From assembly GCA_021730945.1 (NCBI GenBank), contig JAKFYH010000008.1:1-64000 (forward strand): DNA of 64,000 bases, given 5' to 3'. Positions 44,142-53,644 of this stretch are shown piece by piece. How positions within the stretch are numbered: position 1 is the first letter of the stretch; each line of letters begins with the position of its first letter. The position numbers and the translations under genes were made by a program. The notes under the pieces are model-generated. The model had not been told where the DNA came from. It saw nothing but the letters and a program-made list of their open reading frames with translations, and did no database searches. This DNA comes from Acidobacteriota bacterium. Its GTDB lineage: Bacteria > Acidobacteriota > Vicinamibacteria > Vicinamibacterales > UBA2999.

Positions 44142-45434
44142 ATGAGCCTCCCCATGAGCGAAGTGCCGGTTCCGCGTGAACGCCTCGATTCGTGGAAGGC
44201 TATTGCCGACTACCTGCAGCGAGACGTGGCCACCGCTCGGCGATGGGAAAAGGGCATGGGCCTGCCCGTCCACCGCGTGGCCGGGACCGGACGGTCGGTC
44301 TTCGCCTACACCTCGGAGATCGATACCTGGCTTGGCACCGCCAAACCAGGGCAGGCCGCGCCGGCGCTCGCTGGCCAGATCGAATCGACCTCACCTCCCA
44401 CTCGCCGTCCGTGGCTTGGCGTCGCCCTGGCTGTCGCGGTATTGGTCATGGTGGTGGGCCTCGTGGCCCGGTCGCGGTCGATCGAGCCAGGCGACCTTCG
44501 CGTTGAGGCGACCGGTGCGGGCGTGGTCGCCCGGGATGCGGCGGGGGTGGAGCAGTGGCGCTACCCGTTCCCGTCGACCTACAAGACCGATGTGCCGCGC
44601 GATCCCGTCCTGGTGACCGGCGGCGCCTCCGCGGGCGTCTACTTCGCGACCAGTTTCCGCGGCCGGCAGATGGAAGACCGCATCGAAAGCGGCGCGCTCA
44701 CGCTGCTCGATCTTCAGGGCCGCCCCCAGCGCTCGTTTACCTTTGACGACGAGGTCACGTTTCAGGGCCAGCGCTTCGGCGCACCGTGGGCGGTCTCTTC
44801 CTTCGCGGTGGATGAAGGCGTGACTCCGAATCAGATCGCCGTGGCCGCGCACCACTACACCTGGGATCCGGGCATCGTCACCGTCCTCGACGCCGACTGG
44901 CGGCGCCGCGGGACGTTCGTGCATGCCGGGTGGATCGAGGTGGTGCGATGGGTCGCCCCCGACCGCCTGGTGATCGGCGGCTTCTCGAACGCACACGATG
45001 GCGGCATGCTGGCGTTGTTGGATAGCAACGCGCTCGATGGGCAAGGCCCGGAGCCGGAGGGCAGCCGGCATCACTGCGATTCCTGCAGGACGGGCGGCGC
45101 CTTGCGCATGTTCGTGTTTCCGCGATCGGAGCTGAATCACGTGACTGCGTCACGATTCAATCGCGTACTGCTGAACACCGGCCCCAACCGCCTGTCAGTG
45201 CGCACGATTGAGATGCCGTCGGCCGACGGTGACGCCGACGCGGTTTATGAGTTCACGCCGGCGCTCGACCTCGTGAGTGCGCGGTTCAGCGACCGGTACT
45301 GGGAGTTGCATCGCTCATTGGAGACCGAAGGCCGGATCCGTCACACCCGCGACCAGTGTCCCGATCGCGATGGACCGCGACCGATTCGGATGTGGACACC
45401 GTCGAGCGGCTGGCTGCCGGTCACCGCGCCCTGA
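44142..45434 (+). CDS. HTH domain-membrane-beta-propeller sensor protein
   Basis: 430 residues. Residues 12-65 form a MerR/excisionase-like winged helix (RLDSWKAIADYLQRDVATARRWEKGMGLPVHRV, read in segments). A linker and one membrane helix follow (RPWLGVALAVAVLVMVVGLVA, about 90-110), then about 310 residues outside the membrane with propeller-like strands (LTLLDLQGRP, ITVLDADW type). There are three Cys, two of them in HHCDSCRTG. This looks like a one-component membrane-anchored regulator. It is divergent from the TPR/DUF2846 operon, a likely target. The start may be 44142 or ATG 44154; neither has a strong Shine-Dalgarno. Confidence 0.72.
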   Translation: MSLPMSEVPVPRERLDSWKAIADYLQRDVATARRWEKGMGLPVHRVAGTGRSVFAYTSEIDTWLGTAKPGQAAPALAGQIESTSPPTRRPWLGVALAVAVLVMVVGLVARSRSIEPGDLRVEATGAGVVARDAAGVEQWRYPFPSTYKTDVPRDPVLVTGGASAGVYFATSFRGRQMEDRIESGALTLLDLQGRPQRSFTFDDEVTFQGQRFGAPWAVSSFAVDEGVTPNQIAVAAHHYTWDPGIVTVLDADWRRRGTFVHAGWIEVVRWVAPDRLVIGGFSNAHDGGMLALLDSNALDGQGPEPEGSRHHCDSCRTGGALRMFVFPRSELNHVTASRFNRVLLNTGPNRLSVRTIEMPSADGDADAVYEFTPALDLVSARFSDRYWELHRSLETEGRIRHTRDQCPDRDGPRPIRMWTPSSGWLPVTAP

Positions 45435-45527
45435 CGCTGCTGCCGGCGACCTGACACTTCTGTGGGTCGACATACGCCGTGGGACCGCCCATCTCAGGAA
45501 CCGTCACGATCAGGGACGGATGAGGAA

Positions 45528-45551
45528 AGGGGCTGCCCTTAAGCAGCCCCT
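45528..45551 (-). terminator. Hairpin terminator at the end of the TauE operon
   Basis: AGGGGCTGC (45528-45536) and GCAGCCCCT (45543-45551) form a 9-bp perfect stem with a 6-base loop. On the minus strand TTT follows. It lies 26 bases after the TauE stop and may also serve the convergent plus-strand gene ending at 45434. 45435-45527 holds no gene. Confidence 0.65.
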
Positions 45552-45576
45552 CGTCTTCGAGATAGTGGTGTCGGCG

Positions 45577-46470
45577 TCAGACTGCCGCGGCGGCCGCCGC
45601 CGCCTTCTCCTGCGCGGCGGACTGCAGCATCCGGACCGCGGTGTAGAGCACCACAGCCAGCACGAGGAAGCGCAGGTAGTAGAGCGGGATGGCATCGACC
45701 AGCGGCGCCGCGATCAAGACCGCGAGCGGTCCGGCGATCAGGAACGCCATGGCGGTGCGCAAGTCGTAGCTGCCCTTGCGGATGAACTGGATGCTGCCCG
45801 ACGGCATCAGGAAGGCGCAAGCGCCCATCATGATCGGGTATGAGACGCGCGGGTCCATGCCGAGCAGGCTGATCATGATCAGGCACGGCCCGTAGAAACC
45901 GATCCCGAGCATCATCAAGGCGCCGAGCACCATCGACACGCCGACGGCAATGCCGAGCTTCATACCCGACAGGCCGAGCGCTTCGCCCGGGGCCGGTCCC
46001 TGGCCGGACATCGACAGGATCATCAGGGCCGAAGCGGCGAGCAGCGCCAGACCCATGCCGACCTGGACCTGCCGCCGGGAGAAGCCGGCGACCACGCCGG
46101 CGCCGAGAAACGCGCCGAGGACCGCCGCGCCGATGATGCTGATCAGCGTGACGAAATCGACCTCGATGATGGTCATGAAGATGACCGCCTGCACCACCGT
46201 CGCCAGCACGTAGCCGACGTTCAAGGTGCCGGGAATCTTCTCGTCCGGCATGATCTTCCACAGCTTCGACATCGAGGTGGTCGTGGCGTAGGAGCCGATG
46301 CCCAGCGTATCGAAGAAGTTCGCCACGAACGCCACGCCCAGCGCCAGCGGGCGCGGACGAATCGTGCCTTCGTGCCGGTGCCGCTGCTGGCGCTCGGTGA
46401 AGTACCAGTAGGCGTGATACGCGATCGCGATGACGATCAGCAGCAGGATCAGGATGTTCTTGGGTGCCAT
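45577..46470 (-). CDS. TauE/SafE family sulfite/anion exporter
   Basis: 297 residues with about eight to nine hydrophobic helices. The family-typical motifs are ALGVAFVANFFDTLGIGSYATTTS near the N-terminus and the repeated GAFLGAG and MGACAFLMPSGSIQF. It is predicted to export sulfite or sulfonate-derived anions across the inner membrane; the actual substrate is unknown. It is last in a TPR-HK-RR-TauE unit, 12 bases after the regulator. The Ala-rich C-terminus (AAAAAAAV) is probably unstructured. Confidence 0.85.
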   Translation of the reverse strand: MAPKNILILLLIVIAIAYHAYWYFTERQQRHRHEGTIRPRPLALGVAFVANFFDTLGIGSYATTTSMSKLWKIMPDEKIPGTLNVGYVLATVVQAVIFMTIIEVDFVTLISIIGAAVLGAFLGAGVVAGFSRRQVQVGMGLALLAASALMILSMSGQGPAPGEALGLSGMKLGIAVGVSMVLGALMMLGIGFYGPCLIMISLLGMDPRVSYPIMMGACAFLMPSGSIQFIRKGSYDLRTAMAFLIAGPLAVLIAAPLVDAIPLYYLRFLVLAVVLYTAVRMLQSAAQEKAAAAAAAV

Positions 46471-46482
46471 GTGCGCGCGATT

Positions 46483-47169
<687 letters not shown>

Positions 47170-47224
47170 CGTCAGGTCTCACCTAAGAGCGTATCAATAC
47201 GGACAGGCGGAGTGGCACGGCCGG

Positions 47225-49015
47225 CTAGGAGGCTTGCCGGGCCGCCTCATCGGAACCTCGCCCCGCATCGTCGATGGCGGGCGCCGCGAAGGTCGGCTCG
47301 AACGCGTTCTCGCCGGGGATTGGGAAGTACAGGGTGAAGGTGCTGCCCTGATGTGGTTCGCTCGCGACCCGCACGTAGCCGCCGTGTCCCCGCATGGTGT
47401 GATCGACGATCGCCAGGCCGAGGCCGGTGCCTTGCGGACCGCCGCCCAGTTCACGCTGCACGCGGTAGAACTTGCGGAAGATTCGCGCCTGTTCGCGCCG
47501 CGAGATGCCAATGCCGTGGTCGGTCACGCTGACCTCCAGGTGGCCGCCGGCCTGGCGGGCCCGCACCTCGATTTGCCGGGCGTCGCCCGAGTATTTGATG
47601 GCGTTGGCCAGCAGGTTCTCGATCGCCTGTTCGGTGGCGCCTTCATCGGCCATGACCCTCGGCAGCCCGGGCGCAATCTCGGTGTGGACCGTGAAGTTGC
47701 CTTGCGAGAACTGGGTCTCCATGCGCGCCAGCACCTTGGCCACCAATTCGCCCACGTCGGCCGGCTCCATGCGGTACGGCCGCAGGCCGGCTTCCATTCG
47801 TGAGAAGTCGAGGATGTTTTCGATCAACCGGGTCAGCTTCTTCGACTCGCCGTTGATGATGCGGTAATACTCCTGCGCCCGTTCAGGCGTGCGCACGCGT
47901 CCCAGTTCGAGCGTCTCGGCGAACAACTGGATGAGCGCCAGCGGCGTCTTGAGGTCGTGCGACACCGAGGCCACGAAGTTCGACTTCAATTCGGCGACCC
48001 GCACTTCGCGCGCCGCCGCGCCGGCGACCAGGAAGACGCCCAGGGCCATGGCCACCGCCAGCACAAACATCAAGGCCATCTGCGGCCGCGTGCTGGCGCT
48101 GACGATCTCGGCAATCGCATGCGGACCGTAACCCGTGCGCAGCCCCCAGATCTCCCGTTGCTGTTCGTAAGGCGCCGCGAAGGCCAGCAGCTCCTTGTCG
48201 AAAAAAATCACCGCGAAGCTGCGCTCGTCGACCGGCATGTCGTCGGCGCGCGCGGGGTTGGAGGCGAAGATACGCGAGCCGTCCTCCGCCAGCACGGCCG
48301 CCTCGAGCGACGGGAACCCCACCGGTTGCTGCACGTTGGCCATGCGATCGCGCAGCAGCGCCGGGATGAACTCGTGGCGCAGGCGTTCGGCGTCGACCGC
48401 GATGGCCACCACGCTGGTCATGCGCTCGCGCGCGAAGGATTCGAAGCGCAGTTGGGCCTGAACGTAGTAGTTGCGACCGTTGATCTCCTCGGTGAACGCC
48501 ACGATCGCCCGGCGTTGCGTCACCAGCTGATGGAGGCGCGGCAGCAGCTTGGCGCCAAACACGGTGTCGTTGCGGAACCGCTGTTCCGGGCCGGTTCCCG
48601 GCACCGAGCCCGAGGTGCGGTCGTAGGCCAGCCACTGGTTGGCGTGCGGACCGCGCTCGGTCCACACGAAGAATGACGTGACAAACGGACTCTCTTGCAG
48701 CCCTTCGTTCATGATCGGATCGATCCACGCCAGGTCCAGCGGTTCGATCCGGGCCTGCGGCACACGGAGCAGCACATTCAGGTAGGGCCGCTTGAGGTAG
48801 GCCTCGACCGTCTCGGTCAGCGAATCCGCGGTGTCGCTGCTCAGCTGGCGCAGCACGACCGCCGAGGTCTTCTCAATATCGTTGAGGGATCGAAACTGGA
48901 AATAGAAGAGCACCGCCATGGGGATGGCGACGACGATGGCCAGGCCGAGCGCCAGCCGCATGCCGCGGTCATGGATCAACTGCCAGCCGGGACCAGGACG
49001 GGTTCCCTCGCTCAT
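47225..49015 (-). CDS. Sensor histidine kinase
   Basis: 596 residues. One membrane helix at about 19-40, an extracytoplasmic sensor region of about 270 residues with no recognised domain, and a second helix near 315-337. HisKA has the phospho-acceptor in NFVASVSHDLKTPLALIQ (about residue 355). The HATPase boxes are NLLANAIKYSG, DHGIGI and GTGLGLAIV. There is no HAMP domain. It lies four bases after the TPR gene and upstream of the regulator. The signal sensed is unknown. Confidence 0.92.
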   Translation of the reverse strand: MSEGTRPGPGWQLIHDRGMRLALGLAIVVAIPMAVLFYFQFRSLNDIEKTSAVVLRQLSSDTADSLTETVEAYLKRPYLNVLLRVPQARIEPLDLAWIDPIMNEGLQESPFVTSFFVWTERGPHANQWLAYDRTSGSVPGTGPEQRFRNDTVFGAKLLPRLHQLVTQRRAIVAFTEEINGRNYYVQAQLRFESFARERMTSVVAIAVDAERLRHEFIPALLRDRMANVQQPVGFPSLEAAVLAEDGSRIFASNPARADDMPVDERSFAVIFFDKELLAFAAPYEQQREIWGLRTGYGPHAIAEIVSASTRPQMALMFVLAVAMALGVFLVAGAAAREVRVAELKSNFVASVSHDLKTPLALIQLFAETLELGRVRTPERAQEYYRIINGESKKLTRLIENILDFSRMEAGLRPYRMEPADVGELVAKVLARMETQFSQGNFTVHTEIAPGLPRVMADEGATEQAIENLLANAIKYSGDARQIEVRARQAGGHLEVSVTDHGIGISRREQARIFRKFYRVQRELGGGPQGTGLGLAIVDHTMRGHGGYVRVASEPHQGSTFTLYFPIPGENAFEPTFAAPAIDDAGRGSDEAARQAS

Positions 49016-49019
49016 CTCC

Positions 49020-50180
49020 TCACCCCTTCAGCTCGCCTGTCACCCAGGCCTGCACCGGTTGCCATCCCGACAGCCCTGGGTGCTGGGTCACCAGCGCCCA
49101 CAAGATCGCGCTGGTATCGGCGAGCAGTTGCTGCCGGTACTCGCGCGGCAGGCTTTCGGTGGCTCGCCGCAATTCGCGCAGCCCGCCTTCGCCATCGCCG
49201 GTGGCAACCAGGCACAGCGCGAGCCGCGATGCCTGCACCGGATTCTTCTCGGTGTCCCGGGCCTGGCCCTCAGCATAGGCCGAGAGGGCGGCCTGAAACC
49301 GACCCTGCAGGAACAGTGTATGTCCCAAATTGTAATGGCCAAAGGCCTGGCCTGGGGTCAGATCGATGACCTGGCGAAACGCCGCTTCCGCTTCCGGCAG
49401 CCGGCCAAGCTCGCGCCGGACCACCCCGACGTTGTTGAGCGCCTGCGGGCTGGCGGGATCGAGCGCGAGGGCCCGTTCGAACGCCGCCAACGCTTCGGTT
49501 GGCCGATCCAGCTCGCCAAGGGTCGCGCCGAGATTGGACCAGGCCGGAGCGAAGGCCGGCAACAAGCCGGTGGCGGTCTGGAACGAGAGGGCGGCCTGGG
49601 GCATGTCGTCGCAGCGGAGCCAGAGCTTGCCGCGCTCGTAGTGCGCGGCCGCCCAGCCCGGGGCCAGGGCGAGCGCCTCGTCGAGTTCGCGTGCCGCCGC
49701 GTCGAGGTCGTTCACTTCCATACAGACACTGGCCGTGGCCACGAGCGCCGGTGGCGTACGGCCCTCGGCGAGCGTCTCAAGGCACAGGCGCAGGCGTTGC
49801 TCCGGATCAGCGCTGCGGAACGCGCGGGGCAGGAGTGCTGACGTGCTGTGGTGCTGAGGTGGTGGGGTGCTGACCAGCAGCAGCACCGCGCCAGGGTGGC
49901 CGGCCAGTGCCGCCGACCATGCCGCCTCCAGGTAGGCTCGCTGTGTCGTCACCAGTTGAGTGCCGTTGGACTGGTGATTGACGAAGGCCTCGTCAAATGC
50001 GTTGGCGCGCAGCACCACCGGGACGGCCGGCAACTCCGGTGCCAACGGATGGCGAAACGGCCACTCAGCCGGCGATGGCGCGGCGAGCACGCGGCCGGCA
50101 GGATGCTCGCCCTGCCACGTCTCGATCCATTCCGCTGCCTCGCTGGGCGAGTCAATGGTGACAAGGCTCGGCAAACCCAC
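49020..50180 (-). CDS. Tetratricopeptide repeat protein in a two-component operon
   Basis: 386 residues. The N-terminal 90 residues have no recognised domain (MGLPSLVTIDSPSEAAEWIETWQ). From about 120 there are five to six TPR units (for example AAHYERGKLWLRCDD, AWSNLGATLGELDRPTEALAAFERALALDPASPQALNNVG in segments). No signal peptide, so it is probably cytoplasmic. It starts with GTG; GACAAT lies five bases upstream on the minus strand, so its mRNA may be leaderless. It is first in the operon, four bases before the kinase, and may feed information to it. Confidence 0.82.
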   Translation of the reverse strand: MGLPSLVTIDSPSEAAEWIETWQGEHPAGRVLAAPSPAEWPFRHPLAPELPAVPVVLRANAFDEAFVNHQSNGTQLVTTQRAYLEAAWSAALAGHPGAVLLLVSTPPPQHHSTSALLPRAFRSADPEQRLRLCLETLAEGRTPPALVATASVCMEVNDLDAAARELDEALALAPGWAAAHYERGKLWLRCDDMPQAALSFQTATGLLPAFAPAWSNLGATLGELDRPTEALAAFERALALDPASPQALNNVGVVRRELGRLPEAEAAFRQVIDLTPGQAFGHYNLGHTLFLQGRFQAALSAYAEGQARDTEKNPVQASRLALCLVATGDGEGGLRELRRATESLPREYRQQLLADTSAILWALVTQHPGLSGWQPVQAWVTGELKG

Positions 50181-50267
50181 GCGACATTGTCACACGCCGC
50201 GCGGCCCGGAAAGACATCACAGGATGAGACATGACAAGAGATGACGTGCGAGATGGCCGGTGTTTCC

Positions 50268-50273
50268 TATAAT
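50268..50273 (+). promoter_or_regulatory. Consensus -10 of the Rieske-cytochrome b operon
   Basis: A perfect TATAAT lies 68 bases before the Rieske ATG; the -35 is poor (CGTGCG at 17-base spacing). The roughly 60-base leader holds a small hairpin AGCGA-GGCT-TCGCT and the Shine-Dalgarno AGGGAG seven bases before the start. Confidence 0.6.
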
Positions 50274-50341
50274 TTGCCCTGAAGTACGAGCGTAGTTTTC
50301 TGTTCCAGCGAGGCTTCGCTCCCTTCACAGGGAGTGTGTGA

Positions 50342-50821
50342 ATGCAAGCACGACAACCGGCACCGTCGGCCAACCGCCGCGGGTTTCTCGTCCGTCTCAT
50401 CCAGACCGTTCATGTGGGCATCGGCGCCACGCTGGCGTTCGTTGTCGGTGGCGCGGTCGTCGCGCCCAGCTTCACGCGGCGCGCAGTGCGCTGGCTGCCC
50501 GCCGGACGCCTGCCGCAACTACAGGACGGCGTGCCGGTGCCGGTGACCCTCAGAGTGGCCCGGCCCGACGGCGCCAGTGAAGTGGTCGAACGCCGCCTGG
50601 TCTACCTGGTGAAGTCGGGCGACGGCGTGCGCGCGCTCGACTCGACGTGCACCCACCTCGGCTGCCGGACCAAATACAACACCGAGACCCGTCAGATCGA
50701 ATGCCCGTGCCACGGCGGTGTCTACGACACCCAGGGCAACGTGGTCTCGGGGCCGCCCCCCTCGCCGCTGCAATCAGTACCGACCCGTATCGAAGACGGC
50801 CAGGTCCTGGTGCAGGTCTAG
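50342..50821 (+). CDS. Rieske 2Fe-2S protein of a cytochrome bc complex
   Basis: 159 residues. One N-terminal membrane helix (VGIGATLAFVVGGAVVAPSF) is followed by the Rieske cluster motifs CTHLGCRTKYN and CPCHGGVYD, giving two Cys and two His ligands. It transfers electrons from quinol to the cytochrome c domain. It lies five bases upstream of the cytochrome b gene and has its own promoter. The basic N-terminus could act as a twin-arginine signal, but no strict RR motif is seen. Confidence 0.92.
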   Translation: MQARQPAPSANRRGFLVRLIQTVHVGIGATLAFVVGGAVVAPSFTRRAVRWLPAGRLPQLQDGVPVPVTLRVARPDGASEVVERRLVYLVKSGDGVRALDSTCTHLGCRTKYNTETRQIECPCHGGVYDTQGNVVSGPPPSPLQSVPTRIEDGQVLVQV

Positions 50822-50826
50822 GCACG

Positions 50827-52425
50827 ATGGCCGCACTGCTCGACTGGCTCGATTCACGAACTGGCTATCGTTCGCTGGTGCGCCGGGCGCTGTACGAAGA
50901 ACTGCCGCGGGGCACCGGGTGGCCCTTCACCACCGGGAGCATCGTCACGCTCCTGGTCGGATGCCAGTTCGTGACCGGCGTGGGCTTGACGATGTACTAC
51001 GTGCCGGCGCCGTCGCTGGCCTACGACAGCGTCCGGTTCATCATGAGCGAACTGCCGCTCGGCTGGATGCTCCGCGGCCTGCACTACTGGGGCGCGAGCT
51101 TTCTTGTGGTGGCCGCCGTCGTCCACATGCTGCGGGTGTTCCTGCTGGGCTCGTACAAGGCGCCGCGCGAGGTCACCTGGCTGAGCGGCCTGGCCATGCT
51201 GCTGGTCATCCTCGGGTTTTCGCTGAGCGGCTATCTCTTGCCGTGGGACCAGAAGGCCTATTGGGCGACCACGGTTACGATCAACGTCGCCCGTTCGACC
51301 CCGATACTCGGCGAGTACATTGCCAGCGTCCTGCGTGGCGGCCCCGACCTGGGCGCCCTGACCCTTGGGCGCTGGTACTCCGCTCATGTCTTCCTGCTGC
51401 CGGCCACTCTCGTCACCCTGATCGTCGCGCACATCGCCTTGATGCGCATGCACGGGATCTCCGGGCCGATCGAGCCCAAGACCGGACGAGGCGAGGCGTT
51501 CTTTCCTGGGCATGTCGCCAAGGACACCGTGATGATGGCGGTGGTGTTCGCGTCGCTGTTCACCGTCGCGGCCCTGCTGCCGGCGCATCTGGATGAAGTG
51601 GCCAACCCGGCGGACGCCGACTACATCCCGCGTCCCGAGTGGTATTTCCTGTCGCTGTTCCAGTTGCTCAAGTACTTCCCAGGGCCGCTCGAACCGGTGG
51701 CGACGATGGTGATTCCCGGCGTGGTGATCGGATTCCTGGTCCTGCTGCCGTTTGTCGATCGTCACGACGGCCGGCATCCGTTGCGCGCGCCGCGCCGCAT
51801 GTTCACGGCCGCGATGGTCGTGATCGGGATTGGCGTGGCCGGCCTGACCGGCCTGGGCGTGGCCGACAGTCCGCCGGGGTACGACGCCGATTGGGGACTG
51901 CTGCCGATTGCCGGCTGGCAGATCGCAACCGATGCGGCGAGTCCATGCGCCCGCTGTCATACCTCGGGCGGCCCGGCGGCGCCGCTGGCGTCAACCCGCA
52001 TCACCAAAGACGAAGAGTGGCTGCTGTCGCATATGGCCGACCCGGTGGCTCTTGGCCCCGGTGTTCGCTCGGCGCAGGAACCGGCGCCGCGGGCGATGAT
52101 GTCGCGCTTCAAGGCGCAGGCGGTGGTGGCGTACCTGCGCCGCGAACGGGCCGGCCGCGCCGTTCCCGAGATCGATGCGAGCGGCCGGCTGGCGGCGGTG
52201 ACTTACGCCGAGACCTGTGTCGCATGTCACCGCATTTCCGGTGATGGTGGGACGATGGGGCCCGACTTGACCCGGGTCGGGTCGCGGCGCGACCCGGCGT
52301 CGATCCGGGCGGTGATCGAGGACGCGCCGGCGGTGTACGGCGAGACCGCCATGCCACCCTTCAAGTCCAGGCTCAAGCCCGAGCAGATCGACGCCCTGAC
52401 CGCCTACCTGGCGTCGCGGCAGTAG
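50827..52425 (+). CDS. Fused cytochrome b6-subunit IV-diheme cytochrome c
   Basis: 532 residues. Cytochrome b has heme His pairs spaced 14 (LHYWGASFLVVAAVVHM) and 15 (AHVFLLPATLVTLIVAH), the b6-type spacing, and the quinol-site PEWY in RPEWYFLSLFQLLKYFP. About eight membrane helices are predicted. From about residue 370 two c-type hemes follow: PCARCHTSGG and CVACHRISGDGGTMGPDLT. One polypeptide thus replaces b6, subunit IV and cytochrome f/c1. With the Rieske gene it should form a complete quinol:acceptor oxidoreductase. The start ATG 50827 is five bases after the Rieske stop. Confidence 0.92.
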   Translation: MAALLDWLDSRTGYRSLVRRALYEELPRGTGWPFTTGSIVTLLVGCQFVTGVGLTMYYVPAPSLAYDSVRFIMSELPLGWMLRGLHYWGASFLVVAAVVHMLRVFLLGSYKAPREVTWLSGLAMLLVILGFSLSGYLLPWDQKAYWATTVTINVARSTPILGEYIASVLRGGPDLGALTLGRWYSAHVFLLPATLVTLIVAHIALMRMHGISGPIEPKTGRGEAFFPGHVAKDTVMMAVVFASLFTVAALLPAHLDEVANPADADYIPRPEWYFLSLFQLLKYFPGPLEPVATMVIPGVVIGFLVLLPFVDRHDGRHPLRAPRRMFTAAMVVIGIGVAGLTGLGVADSPPGYDADWGLLPIAGWQIATDAASPCARCHTSGGPAAPLASTRITKDEEWLLSHMADPVALGPGVRSAQEPAPRAMMSRFKAQAVVAYLRRERAGRAVPEIDASGRLAAVTYAETCVACHRISGDGGTMGPDLTRVGSRRDPASIRAVIEDAPAVYGETAMPPFKSRLKPEQIDALTAYLASRQ

Positions 52426-52438
52426 CCGATCGGCCGGT

Positions 52439-52843
52439 TCAGTTCCCGCCTGGGGGCAGCTTGGGGGTGGATTCGCCCTGGTGGCAGGTGTAACAGGTCA
52501 CCCGTCCGAGCACCGATTCCCCGGGCTTGGGCTTGTGGTCGGGGAAGAACTGCTTGTTGATGGCCTTGGTCATTTCGAGCATCCGCCGGGCGGTGATTTT
52601 CTTGGCGTTGTCTTCGCTGGCGAAGTTGCCGCGGACGTGGCAGGTGCCGCACGACACGCCCAGGGCCTGCACCATGTGGTTCATTTCTTCCTGGAATTCG
52701 GGCGCCAGCAGCCCGGTGAGCACCTTGACATTTGGCGTGTCGACCACGGTCGGCGTCGGCGCCTGCGCGGCCAGGGGCAGCGAAAAAGTGAGCAACATCG
52801 TGAAGGTGAGCAGGGCGGTCGTGTGGCGAGTCGCTACAAGCAT
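52439..52843 (-). CDS. Diheme c-type cytochrome, reaction-centre cytochrome family
   Basis: About 134 residues. The signal peptide is MLVATRHTTALLTFTMLLTFSLPLAAQ (read in segments). Two heme sites are VSCGTCHVRGNF and VTCYTCHQGES, with Met-rich helices (EEMNHMVQALG, RRMLEMTKAINKQFFP) that could give axial Met ligands, as in the photosynthetic reaction-centre cytochrome family. Non-phototrophic Acidobacteria carry many. Longer starts at 52855, 52867 or 52885 are possible; 52843 gives the best signal peptide and has AAGGA upstream. It is convergent with the bc gene, so likely its electron acceptor. Confidence 0.82.
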   Translation of the reverse strand: MLVATRHTTALLTFTMLLTFSLPLAAQAPTPTVVDTPNVKVLTGLLAPEFQEEMNHMVQALGVSCGTCHVRGNFASEDNAKKITARRMLEMTKAINKQFFPDHKPKPGESVLGRVTCYTCHQGESTPKLPPGGN

Positions 52844-52887
52844 CGTTGTGAACATCCTTGAGAACATGGTGGTGAAACTTAGCACGC

Positions 52888-52917
52888 TTGCGCCTGTTTG
52901 GACCGTCGTGCTATATT
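52888..52917 (+). promoter_or_regulatory. Promoter of the str/S10 ribosomal operon
   Basis: TTGCGC (52888-52893), an 18-base spacer and TATATT (52912-52917). Initiation would fall near 52924, about 290 bases before rpsL. It is divergent from the cytochrome gene. Confidence 0.55.
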
Positions 52918-52922
52918 CGTCA

Positions 52923-53216
52923 GGTTCTCGTGAGACTAGGACACCCTATCTAGTCTCAACCGTATCGTGACGCACCTGCGCCGCACCCTTTCGGGGGAGC
53001 AGCAACGGGCCTGAGCTTGCGAAGAGCCTGGTGAAAGGCGTCCGCCGATACCGAAAACACCATTAGTAGGGTTTTACCGTTCGAGGTGCCAAGCCAGTCT
53101 CCCAGAGAGCGGCTTTCAGGCCTCGAGCACCACGGTCGCCGGCTTTGGCGGCGGTGGGCAGTTTTTCGCTAGTTGCGCCGCGCGGAGACGTCCGCCTGCG
53201 GTGCTGTGGAGTGCTC
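52923..53216 (+). ncRNA. Long untranslated leader of rpsL with 5' hairpin
   Basis: About 290 bases with no gene. The 5' end forms a hairpin: TGAGACTAG (52931-52939) pairs with CTAGTCTCA (52950-52958), and flanking GGTT (52923-52926) pairs with AACC (52958-52961). A second weak hairpin AAAAC/GTTTT lies near 53055-53078. No known riboswitch or tmRNA/SRP/RNase P signature was recognised. An autoregulatory ribosomal leader is possible but unproven. Confidence 0.4.
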
Positions 53217-53591
53217 GTGCCGACGATTAGTCAGCTGGTCCGCAAGGGACGCGAAAAGGTCGAGTGGAAGACGAAGAGCCCGGCGCTGCAGAACAGCCCG
53301 CAGAAGCGCGGCGTCTGTGTGCGCGTCTTCACCCAGACCCCGAAGAAGCCGAACTCGGCGCTTCGCAAGGTGGCGCGCGTGCGCCTGACCAACAAGATTG
53401 AAGTGACGACCTACATCCCGGGCGTCGGCCACAACCTGCAGGAGCACTCGCTGGTGCTGATTCGCGGCGGCCGTGTGAAGGACCTGCCGGGTGTGCGCTA
53501 TCACGTGGTGCGCGGCACGCTTGACGCCGTCGGCGTGCAGGGCCGCAAGCAGGGTCGTTCGAAGTACGGCGCCAAGCGCCCGAAGTCATAG
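53217..53591 (+). CDS. rpsL: 30S ribosomal protein S12
   Basis: S12 of the decoding centre, 124 residues. The GTG start at 53217 gives the universal [16 protein letters not shown] lies five bases upstream. [13 protein letters not shown] and [16 protein letters not shown] contain the lysine and proline sites at which streptomycin resistance arises elsewhere; both look wild type. First gene of the str operon. Confidence 0.97.
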   Translation: MPTISQLVRKGREKVEWKTKSPALQNSPQKRGVCVRVFTQTPKKPNSALRKVARVRLTNKIEVTTYIPGVGHNLQEHSLVLIRGGRVKDLPGVRYHVVRGTLDAVGVQGRKQGRSKYGAKRPKS

Positions 53592-53644
53592 GCGACGGCT
53601 GAAGCCATCGCCCTCCGAACGTTTGAAGAAGCAGAGACTGACAT

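Noticed and set aside
52923-53216. Known riboswitch, tmRNA, SRP RNA or RNase P RNA in the rpsL leader
   Set aside because: No conserved core of any of these could be matched by eye.
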